This document shows, piece by piece, positions 8,323 to 20,300 of a stretch of DNA of 64,000 bases (position 1 is the first letter of the stretch; the number at the start of each line of letters is the position of its first letter). The DNA lies in assembly GCF_010500915.1 (NCBI RefSeq), contig NZ_JAAAWP010000003.1:372001-436000 (forward strand). The letters run 5' to 3'. The notes beneath the pieces were generated by a model. It searched no databases. It was not told where the DNA came from and was given only the letters and a program-made list of their open reading frames with translations. The position numbers and the translations under genes are program-made. This DNA is from Alteromonas hispanica. GTDB taxonomy: Bacteria; Pseudomonadota; Gammaproteobacteria; Enterobacterales; Alteromonadaceae.

Positions 8323-11300
8323 TCAAATATCCGTTGATGGAAGTTTATCAATCGCCGTTTTTAATATTTCAGACTCGGTAGAATACGTCGCGCTTAATTC
8401 GGTAGAGCTCTCATTTGGCCTCCCCTCTGCGAACGCACCTGACTCTGCTACAAGTTCGTTATTGATATCATCGCCAGGCGTTGTAGGCTCGGTCTCTGGT
8501 AGTATTAATTCTTCTGGCGGTAGCTCAATGCCTACTAACTCTATATTAATTTCAGTTACAGGCCCGCCCGATATAATATCTTCTTCAGGAAGTGTTATCG
8601 TATCCTCAGGTTCATTCACTATTGGCGAAGAAACTTCAGGGATCAAAGTAATAACCCCCTCCTCCGGGGCTATCGGAGGCTGACCATCGATGTCGATAGG
8701 CTCCAAGTTAATTCGTGATAGGTCAATTGTTTGAGCGCCGTCAAAATCATCGCCCAAGGTGGAATCTACGCTGCTGGTTTCGCCTTCCGACAATTCTGTG
8801 AGGCTTGATGCATTTTCTACGAATACTGTTTCCTTGCCAAACATCGCAGGCAAAATTAACTCGCCTGGCGGCAGCTCAATATTTACCGGCTCTCCTTTAA
8901 CCACCGATTCAAACCCGTAGGATAAAATATCGCTTTTAGGAAGGGTTATGGAATAATCGAGGTCACGTAAATCCTGGGATGGGATTTCAGGAGTGAGAGA
9001 AATCGTATTTTCACCAAGGTTAATTGGAAGTCTAACGCTTGTGTCGATACGATTTACGTTCACATTTGATAAACCGAATGCTCTGACACCAGCAAAATAG
9101 TTACCCAAGGTAATATCTATGCTGCTACTAAGCCCGTGTTCCGATAACATCATGAGATCAGAGTTGAACTCTTGACGCAATTCTTCTGCTATAGAAACAT
9201 AAGATTCATTTGATGTATCTTCTTTCGTCGTTAGACTATGAGCGTCTGTTTCTTCAGATGCTTCACTGCTGAGGCCATCTGAACTGCTCACAGTCTCTGA
9301 TGAGCTAGTAACTGCCCCCTCTGAAACTCCCTCGCCCGATGCCGTTACAAACACGCTCAATTCAGCTTCTTCTACGGTACCATCGGGGTACTCAATACGA
9401 TAAGTGAAGGTATCAGTAAGCGTGCCATCAAATACTACTAGTGAATTATCGGGAGTGTAGGTGTACGCACCACTCTCGTCAATTTGCAGCGTGCCATACT
9501 CACCGATTAACGTTATGCCCCCTGTGGCGTCTTGGAAGTTGATACCATCAGTTGATACGGTTACATCGTATGTTGTACCAAACAGAACATCGTTTTCGAA
9601 CAGATTACCTGTGGCGGTTTGTACGCCGCTAACTTCAAACTGATCGAGGTAATTGACGGTAGAAGATAGGTCTACACTAATGCTGCCTGTTACGCCAAGG
9701 CCAGTCGTACCGCTCATCGACAAACGGTATAAACCTTCAGCTAATCCGTTGACGGTAAGCACAGTATCGCCATCAATGCCTAATAAGCTAACTAGCTCGC
9801 CGTTTGGAAACACTCTAAAAGGTTCCCATGCTCCGTTTATAAACTTCTCTACGGTAACAGTAAGGGATGAAACCAGTGACAACAAGCTGCCATTGTCAAC
9901 GTTTAATGTGATATCTTGAGTGGTATTTGCTGCTACCGCAAAAGTACTGCTGGTATCACTAAAGCTACCTCCAAGCCCTAGCAAATAGCTATGTGAGAGC
10001 GCATCTATGTCACTTGGACCAGCTTCAGATACAAAGTCATACGTCAATTCAGCACGGGCCGAGTCAGCGGAAATTCCTTGTCCAGACAGATTAAAGTTCA
10101 AGTTTGCAGTAGACGTATTGGTTCCGTCTGAGATGGTGTAGCTAAAACTATCTGTGCTGCCTAAGCCGTCGCGCACGCCGTTAGCTACATAGGTGTAGCT
10201 ACCGTCTTCAAAGATAGTGAGGTCGCCATAGTCACCTGAAATAGTAATGCCCGACAAGCCTGTACCTAATACGGTAACCGATTCCCCATTGGTATGGGTA
10301 ACTTGCGTCACTACGCCGCCTTCAGCAATGCTATCTGCAACATCACCTGTATTAGCAGCGTCAATGACATTTCCTGACGTTGTGGTGCTGCCTTCAAAGG
10401 CGTATTCAGTAAGTGTTGAAGTTATGTCGGTAGATTGTAGTAAAGTAAGTGTATTACTCAGCAATGCCGCTGCAACAGCGTCTAATGCAGCATCTACCAA
10501 TGTACCCAACCCTAGTAGATTAAGCCCGTTCGTAATAGTACTTACTAAGTCGCCGGCGCCTATGGTATCAGCAGTACTTAAGGCTGGCTCGAGAATAAGA
10601 TTTCGTACAACTGTACCCAAACCCAGACCATTGAGAACACTCGCGTTAGTACCGTTTAGTGCGTCTTCAACAGCAGTAAGTACGACTTCTTGGTTTTCTT
10701 CTCCAAGAACGACACCGCCATTTCCTAACTCAGTTAAGGTAATCGAGCCGTCACCATCTTGATCAAGCAGAGACTCGAGTACACTATCATCGTTGCGAAC
10801 TACAACGGTATATTCACCAGCTGGAAGCCCTGAAAACTTAGCAACAAGTATATCGTCACCTGTCAACCCGATAAGGTTTACGCCTGCTACATCACCTATT
10901 AAAGGGTTATCTGGTGTCATGGCCGTGGCGACCACGTTGCCATCTGCATCAATAATATCAACACGATACGCATCAGCGACTGCGACTAACGCTGTTTGGC
11001 TAACTTCTACAACCACTTCGCCAAAGAAACCAGCATCAACGGTAAGCGTTGTGCTAGCCTCTGGCGACCCTCCTGCTGGTGAGCCTTCGGCTAAGCCAAT
11101 GACTTGGAAGTCACTATCGGTAACTGGGGCGTTCACAATGGCGGTTTGTGCGCCTAGCTCCATATCATTGTTATCGGTTTGGGCTACTACTGGTGGGAAG
11201 TCGCTGCCAGAAATGGTAATAGTAAGTGCCGCAATATCAGAAGTTTCACCATCTGATAAGGTGTAGTTAAACACTTCGTCCTGGCCAATTGCGCTACGGT

Positions 11301-14300
11301 CACCATCGGCGGTGTAGGTGTACGTACCGTCTGCAGCTATTTCTAATACGCCATAGTTACCTTGAATAGTAACCGTACCTGAAGCAGGAACCACAACACT
11401 GTCACCAGACGCGTTAGTAACAAGCGTCACTTGAGCACCGTCTAGAATGGTATCAGCACCCACGCCACCTAAATCGCCGTCGATTAGGTTACCTTGGGCA
11501 ACCGTTTCGCCGGTGTAAGTGTACTCTGTCAATGTGGTGGTAATGTCAGTGTCTTGCAATAGGGTAAGCGTATTGCTGAGCAATGCATCGGCAAGTACTG
11601 TTAGTATATCGTCCAATGAACTAGTTAATCCGAGGTCGTCAAGAGGACCTGTCAAAGCTCCTGCAAGATCTCCCGCGCCAATTACGGTCGTTGTGTCCAG
11701 AAGCGTTTCTAATACGCCCCTGACTTGTGTGCCAACCGTTCCTGGTAAGATACCTAGAATACCGCCGTTTAATGTCGTCTCAACAGTATCTAGAACAGAT
11801 GTTTGATTATCTGGCCCCAGAACTACACCAGCCGTGCCTAATTCATCTAAATTAACGTCGCCATTGCCATCGCTGTCCAATAACTCTTCTAGGGTATTTT
11901 CATCGTTGCGTACCACCACGCTGTAGTTACCTGCAGCTAAACCTGTCAGTGAGAATGAGATGGTTTCGTCACCCGTGACGTTGAAGATGTCCAAACCACC
12001 AACGTCTGCAAGCTGTGAATTAGCGCTCACTCCTTGGTAAACAAGCTGGCCGTTTTCATCGTATACCTCAACGATATAAGCGTCGGCAACGGCGACAAGC
12101 GCAATCTGTTCTACTTCTACGAACACTTCGCCGACATTATTAGGCGAAACAGTAAAGATGGCACTTGCATCGACGCCCCCAGTTGACTCAGCTAAGCCAA
12201 TAACCTGAACGTTGCTTGTGGTTTCTGGTGGATTGACCGTGACCACCGGTTCACCCATATCAATGGTGTTACCGTCGTTTATAGCATCGAGGGCTTGAAC
12301 GACGACATTTTGGCTCGCTGTGCTTGCCGAGTTACCTGCTTCGTCTGTGACTGTTGCCACCACCGCGTAGGTACCTGCTGGTAGCGTTGTGCCTGTTAAA
12401 TCAAGGCTCCAATTACCGCTGCCATCAATGGTAAGTTCAGGGTCAGTGCCAAAGGTATAGGATGTGCCATCAACGGTAACGGTTAGGGTAGTATTGTCAC
12501 CAAGGTCAACCGTTCCATTAAAGATTAGCGTGCTATCGCTAGTAATAAAGTCTCCAGCCACCCCAGAGTCGTTTGAGATACTGTCGAACGTTACTGTCTG
12601 GCCGTTATTGTTTTCATCAATACTGGTATCGATAACAACTGTACCTGTGTCAGTTGCAACATTGCCTACCGCATCTGTGGCGGTTACCGTTGCCGTGTAA
12701 TTGCCTTCCGCAAGCAGGGCGACGATATTATCAGCCAGCGTCCACGTGCCATCTCCATTATTGGTGGCGGTGTAGTCATTACCGTCAATGGTTACTACCA
12801 CAACTGCGTTCGGATCGTTTACTGTACCAGTGAGTTCAGGCGTGGTGTCGTTGGTGGTTAGATCGTTTATTCCAACGGTAGGCGCGGTGGTATCAATCAC
12901 CACTGTACCAGTATTTGTGACAGTGTTGCCTGCGGCGTCTGTTGCCGTCACTGACGTTGGATAGCTGCCTTCTGCAAGGGCCGCAACTACATCATCCGCC
13001 AATGTCCAAGTGCCGTCACCGTTGTTGGTAGCGGTGTAATCATTGCCGTCAATCGTTACCACCACAACCGCATTCGGATCGTTCACCGTACCGGTAAGTT
13101 CTGGTGTGGTGTCGTTGGTGGTTAAATCGTTTATCGCAACGGTAGGTGCAGTGGTATCGATGACGACCGTACCTGTGTTGGTGACCGTGTTGCCTGCGGC
13201 GTCTGTTGCCGTCACTGACGTTGGATAGCTGCCTTCAGCGAGCGTGGCGACTACATCATCGGCTAGCGTCCATGTGCCGTCACCGTTGTTAGTAGCGGTG
13301 TAATCATTGCCGTCAATGGTTACTACCACAACTGCGTTCGGATCGTTCACTGTACCAGTGAGTTCAGGCGTGGTGTCGTTGGTGGTTAGATCATTTATTG
13401 CAACCGTAGGCGCGGTGGTATCAATCACCACTGTACCCGTGTTGGTTACCGTGTTGCCTGCGGCGTCGGTCGCAGCAACTGTTACGGTATAAGTGCCCTC
13501 AGCTAGGGTTGCAACCGCATCATCGACAAGCGTCCATGTGCCGTCACCGTTATTGGTAGCGGTATAGTCGTTGCCGTCAATGGTCACCACCACAACCGCA
13601 TTGGGGTCGTTCACCGTACCGGTAAGCTCAGGCGTAGTGTCGTTGGTCGTTACATCATTGATGGTTACGACAGGTGCTACTGCGTCTACCGTGTCAGATG
13701 CAGGCCCACTTGTGTTGCCCGCTTCATCGGTTGCTGTTGCCGTTACTACAACTCCATCTGCTAATGGTGTATCTGGCGTTACGCTCCAATTGCCGTCACT
13801 ATCAGCGATGACGGTGAAATCTGGCGTTCCGTCTCCGTCTACATCCACATTTACCTTAGAGCCCGCTTCGGCTGTGCCGGTAATTTCAGTGCCGTTGCCC
13901 GCTTCAACGGTAGGCGCTGCTGGTGCTGTGGTATCAATAACCACTGTACCAGTATTCGTACCCACATTACCTTCTGGGTCGGTTGCAGTAACCGTTGCGG
14001 TATAGCTACCTTCAGCAAGTGCCGCCACCGCATCGTCAGCCAGTGTCCACGTGCCATCACCGTTATTGGTGGCGGTATAGTCGGCACCGTTGATGGTAAC
14101 AACCACCGTGGCTGTTGGGTCGTCAACGGAACCAGTAAGCGCCGGTGTTGTATCATTAGTCGTTAAATCGTTGAAGGTAACGACTGGCGCAGCCGCGTCA
14201 ACCGTGTCTGAGGCTGGGTTGCTAATGTTACCCGCTGCGTCAGTTGCCGTTACGGTCACAATTACGCCATCGGCAAGCGGTGTATCAGGCGTAATGCTCC

Positions 14301-17300
14301 AATTACCGTCGCCATCAGCAATGACGGTGAAATCGGGCGTGCCGTCACCATCCACGTCCACATTTACGGTGGCGCCTGCTTCAGCGGTACCGGTAATTTC
14401 GGTGCCGTTACCCGCATCCACAGTAGGTAACGCAGGTGGTGTAGTATCAATCACTACCGTTCCTGAATTTGAACCCACATTACCATCGGCATCTGTGGCA
14501 GTAACGGTAGCGGTATAGCTACCATCTGCAAGTGCCGCCACGGCATCGTCAGCCAGCGTCCAACTTCCATCGCCATTGTTAGTTGCGGTGTAGTTCACGC
14601 CATCGATTGTTACTACTACGATAGCGCTTGGATCGTCAACCGTACCGGTTAGCTCTGGTGTAGCGTCATTAGTGGTTAAGTCATTGATTGCAACGACTGG
14701 TGCAACAGCATCTACTGTATCTGACGCTGGTGCACTGCCATTGCCAGCTTCATCAACCGCCGTTGCCGTAACAACCACGCCATCGGCCAGTGGAGTAGTG
14801 GGTGTTACTGACCAATTTCCATCGCCATCAGCGATGACGGTGAAGTCTGGCGTGCCGTCGCCATCCACGTCCACATTTACAGTTGCCCCTGCTTCCGCAG
14901 TACCCGTAATTTCAGTGCCGTTACCTGCATCGACGGTAGGCGCTGCTGGAGCAGTGGTGTCAATCACCACAGTGCCAGAGTTAGTTACGGTGTTACCGTC
15001 GGCATCAGTAGCAGTAACCGTAGCGGTATAGCTACCTTCAGCCAGCGCGGCAACGATATCGTCAGCCAGTGTCCAGCTGCCATCACCATTATTGGTGGCG
15101 GTGTAGTCAGCACCATTGATGGAGACAACCACCGTGGCGGTTGGGTCGTCCACCGAACCGGTAAGTGCAGGCGTGGTGTCGTTAGTCGTTAGGTCGTTAA
15201 AGGCAACGATTGGCGCAACAGCGTCTACCGTATCAGACGCCGGGCTACTCGTATTGCCAGCTTCATCGGTTGCTGTTGCTGTTACAACCACGCCATCCGC
15301 TAGCGGTGTAGTGGGTGTTACTGACCAGTTACCATCACCATCAGCAATTACTGTGGAATCAGGTGTGCCATCACCGTCAACGTCTACGTTTACGACAGCA
15401 CCTGCTTCGGCTGTGCCGGTAATTTCGGTACCGTTGCCTGCATCAACAGTAGGCGCAGCTGGCCCGGTAGTATCGATAATGCCGCCATTTTCGTTGGCGG
15501 TTGCCGTATTGCCCGCGCCATCTGTTGCACTTGCGGTGACCGAATAATTACCTTCAGATAAGGCTGCTGGCACATCTACAGAGAAGGTGCCATTAGCTTG
15601 AACAATGGCGTCAAAGGTTTGCGTATTACCTGCACTATCGGTAACGCTGATGGATACAGTGCTGCCTTGCGCAATATTTGTAGTACCAGAAATGGTTGGT
15701 GTTGTGTCGTTTCCTGTACCAAGCGAGTCCAGGGTTAGGTTTGGTACGGCGGTATTGATATTGCCGCTGGTAGTATCAGACGCCGAGTTTCCAGCAGCAT
15801 CAGTGGCGGTAGCAGTAACATCGAAGTTTCCGTCTGCCATTGCATTGGGCACGTCGGCGCTGAAATTACCGTTGCTGTCGACAATAGCCGTAAATGTCTG
15901 TTCTGCTCCCGCGCTGTCGATGACGGTTATGGTCACTGAACTGCCAGGGCTTAAATCGGTGCTGCCGGAGATCGTTGGCGTGGTATCGTTACCTGTGCCT
16001 TGTGCATCTAAATTGATTGTCGGCGCGGTAGTGTCTACGCTACCGTTTGTTTCAGTGGCAGTAGTCTCATTACCTGCTGGGTCTTGGGCAACGGCGGTAA
16101 CGGTATACCCTCCTTCAGCCATGGCGTTTGGCACATCGGCCGAGAAACTGCCGTCTCCCTGAACGGTTGCATCGAAGGTTTGGCTTACACCTGCGTTATC
16201 CGTAACCGTAATCGTTACCGTAGCACCTGCAGGCAGGTCAGTATTCCCTGATATTGTAGGTGTAGTGTCACTGTCTGGGGCTAGTGTATCTAACGATAGA
16301 GTAGGGGCTGTTGTATCAATAATACCTGTGTTGTCTACGACGGTAGTGCTATTACCCGCTTCGTCACTCGCCGTGGCTTCAACACTGTATGCACCTTCAG
16401 TTAAAGGCGCAGGCACATCCACTGTAAAGTTTCCATTTACATCAACTGTAGCTGTGATGGTTTGAACATTTCCTGCGCTGTCAGTTACCACAAGCGTAAC
16501 TTCACTACCCTGCGCTAGGTTTGTACTACCAGATAGGGTAGGCGTTGTGTCATTGCCTTCCTCAAGTGGCGTTAAGGTTAGTGATGGTGCTGTGGTGTCT
16601 ATGCTTCCTGTATCACTCGCTGTCGCTGTATTACCTGCTTCATCACTGATAGTAGCGCTTACCGTGAAGTCGCCTTCAGCTAAATCCGTACCTGGGGAGA
16701 TAGAGAAAGACCCATCGGCCTGCACCACTGCACTTAAGGTCTGGGTCGCACCATCGCTATCCGTTACCAAAATAGTGACCACAGCGCCCGCAGGTTCATC
16801 GGTTGTACCGGTAATGAGTGGCGTCGCGTCGTTAGTGGTATCGGCAACATCTATAGTAAGTGTAGGTACTAGAGTATCAACTACGCCTGCTTCGTTATCG
16901 GTTGTACTGTTGTTTGCTTCATCGGTGGCGGTTGCTGAAACAGTGAAGTTTCCTTCAGCCATCGCCGCTGGTACATCGGCAGAGAATACGCCGCCCGCGC
17001 CAACCAATGCAGAGAACACCTGGGTATTACCCGCACTATCAACAACAGTTATTTGCACTGTAGAACCTTGCGGTAAATCTACAGTACCGCTTATGGTTGG
17101 GGTTGAGTCACTAACTGTACCTGGCTCGTCCAGCGTAAGAACAGGTGAAATTGTGTCGATTACGCCGGTTTCAGCGTCGGACGCTGTATTGCAAGCTTCA
17201 TCAACAACGGTAGCCTGAATTGTATAGGTACCCTCAGCCAAGGTGGCGGGTACGTCTACGCTGAAGGAGCCATCACCTTGTACGGTTGCTGTTAAGGTTT

Positions 17301-20300
17301 GTATATTACCAGCGTTATCGGTGATGGTAATTGAAACCGTGCTTCCAGCTGGCTGGTCTGTCGTGCCGCTAATGGTTGGTGTTGCATCATTGCCAACACC
17401 CGGATCAGCCACATCAATAGCCGGCGATGTGGTATCTACCACACCGCCAGTTTCAGAGTCAGAGCCCGTATTTCCGGCTCCGTCAGTCACCTCTGCTTCA
17501 ACGGTATAACTACCTTCGGCCAAATTTGACGGTACGCTTGCGCTGAAGGTGCCATCTCCTTGTACTGTTGAAGTAAAGGTTTGAACTGCTCCAGCACTAT
17601 CTGTCACTGTTAAGGTGACAATGGCACCAACTGACGCGTTAGTTGTGCCTGAAATAAGAGGCGTAGCGTCGTTTGTCTGGCCAAGGGCATCTAGGGTAAT
17701 GTCCGGGGCGCTTGCATTAATATTGCCGTTATCCGTTACTGTCGTGCTATTGCCAGCAGCATCGCTCGCACTTGCTGTTACATCGTAATCGCCATCAACC
17801 AGCGCGCTGGGTACTTCAACTGAGAAAGTGCCATCCGCGTTTACCGTAGCGGTAAGGTTCTGTACATTACCGCCTGCATCGGTGACTACCAGTGTAATAG
17901 TTGCTCCCTCTGGCAAGTCGGTAGTACCGCTCAAAATTGGTGTTGCGTCATTGCCGCTGGCCACTGGATCTAAGTTGATAACAGGTGGGGTGGTGTCAAC
18001 TGTGCCGTTGTTATCAACCGCTGTGTTTTGATTACCTGCATCATCAGTCGCCGTCACTTCTACTGTGTAATCGCCTTCAGCAAGGTCAACCGGCACATCA
18101 GCGCTAAAGCTACCATTCGCTTGAACGGTAGCAGTGAAAGTTTGCGTATTGCCCTGGTTGTCAGTCACGCTAATGCTTACAGTGTTGCCCGCAGCCAAGT
18201 CGGTGGTTCCCGATATAGTCGGTGTAGCGTCGTTGGTCAGGCCTTGTGCGTCTAAGGTTATGGTGGGGGCTGCTGTGTCTATGACACCGTTATTATCTAT
18301 TGCCGTTACTGAATTACCCGCATCGTCAGTCGCAGTGACAGTCACACTGAAACTGCCCTCAGCTAAATCGGCAGGAACATCAGCACTGTAAGTGCCATCG
18401 TTTTGAACGGTTGCTGTGAATGTTTGGGTATTTCCAGCGTTGTCTGTCACGCTTATGCTAACCGTGTCGCCAGCATTGAGGTCTGTGGTGCCAGAGATAG
18501 ACGGCGTTGCATCATTGCCAAGCCCTTGTGTATCGATGGTTATCGATGGGGCTGTGGTATCGATGTTACCGCCATTTTCGGTTACCGATGCACTGTTGCC
18601 AGCGCCGTCTGTGGCGGTCGCAGTAACAGAATAGTCACCTTCAGGTAAGCTCGCAGGAACATCAGCCGTAAAGCTTCCATCGCCTTGCACTATGGCACTG
18701 AATGTTTGTGTGTTTCCAGCACTGTCAGTCACAGTTAGCGTTACAGTGCTACCTGGCGCTAAGTCGGTATTACCTGAAATGGTCGGCGTCGTGTCGTTGC
18801 CCGACCCTAGAGGATCAAGGGATAGGGTAGGCGCGGCAGAGTTTATGTCGCCGCTCACTGTATCTGTAGCAGTATTGCCTGCAGCATCAGTGGCCGTTGC
18901 AGTAACGTCGAAGTTTCCGTCAGCCAAAGGATTAGGCACATCTGCACTGAAGTCGCCGTTAGCATCGACAGTTGCAGTAAACGACTGCACAGTGCCAGCG
19001 CTATCAGTTACTGTAATCGTTACTGTGCTTCCTGCGGCTAGGTCAGTATTTCCGCTAATGGTAGGCGTGTTATCGTTACCTATACCAAGCGGATCCAGAG
19101 TGATAACAGGCGCTGTGGTATCGACGCTACCACCCGTTTCTGAATCAGAACCTTGATTGCCTGCCGCGTCTTGCGCCGTTGCGGTAACCGTATAGTCACC
19201 TTCGGCCAGTGCAGTTGGCACATCCACACTGAAGTTGCCGTTTGCATCAACCGTTGCGGTAACAGTTTGGGTATTGCCTGCATTGTCGGTAATCAAAAGC
19301 GTAACGCTCTCACCTGCTGCTAAGTCGGTAGTGCCCGAAATGGTAGGCGTAGTGTTGTTATTTGAACCAAGCGCATCTAGTGAAATAACGGGGGCGACGG
19401 TATCGACGATACCGTTATTGTCGGTGACAGTAGCACTATTGCCGTTACTGTCAGTCGCGGCAGCGGTTACCGAGTAATCGCCCTCGGCAAGAGGTGCGGG
19501 CACATCGGCACTGAAATTACCGCTTGCGTCAACTAGTGCAGTAAAGGTTTGCGTTTTGCCGGCACTATCTGTGACTGAAAGCGTCACGGTTGAACCCGCG
19601 GGTAGGTCAGTCGTACCCGATATAGTTGGTGTAGTATCGCTAACCGTGACTTGCGCATCTAGCGTTAGCGCAGGGGCGCTAGTATCTAGGATTCCAGTAT
19701 CGGAAGAGGTTGTTGTATTTCCTGCTTCATCTGTAGCGCTTGCGATTACGGTATAGCTGCCATAAGGCATAGCATTTGGTACGTCCGCGCTGAAGTCACC
19801 ATTCGCGTCCACAATGGCGTCAAAGGTTTGCGTATTGCCTGCGCTATCTGTGACGGTTAACGTTACTGTGCTTCCCGGCGCTAAATCAGTGCTGCCCGAT
19901 ATGTTAGGCGTTTCATCGTTACCTGTACCTTGCGGATTTAGGGTCAGAACAGGGGCGCTGGTGTCAATATTGCCACCGTCTTCAGTTACGGTTGTTGAAT
20001 TACCTGCATCATCTGTTGCAGTAACTTCGACGCTGTAGTCGCCTTCAGGCAGTGGAGATAATACTTCTGTAGCAAAGTTGCCATCTGCATCAACCAATGC
20101 GTTAATGGTTTGCGTGTCGCCATTGCTGTCAGTCACGGTGATCACAACAACAGCGCCTTCAGATAAATCTGTATTACCCGAAATAACCGGCGTAATGTCA
20201 TTACCTGAATCTAACGGATTAACGGTAACAATTGGCGCTTGTGTATCAATACTTCCATTTGTTTCGTTCGCCGTCGCGGTGTTGCCTTGCGCATCGCTTA

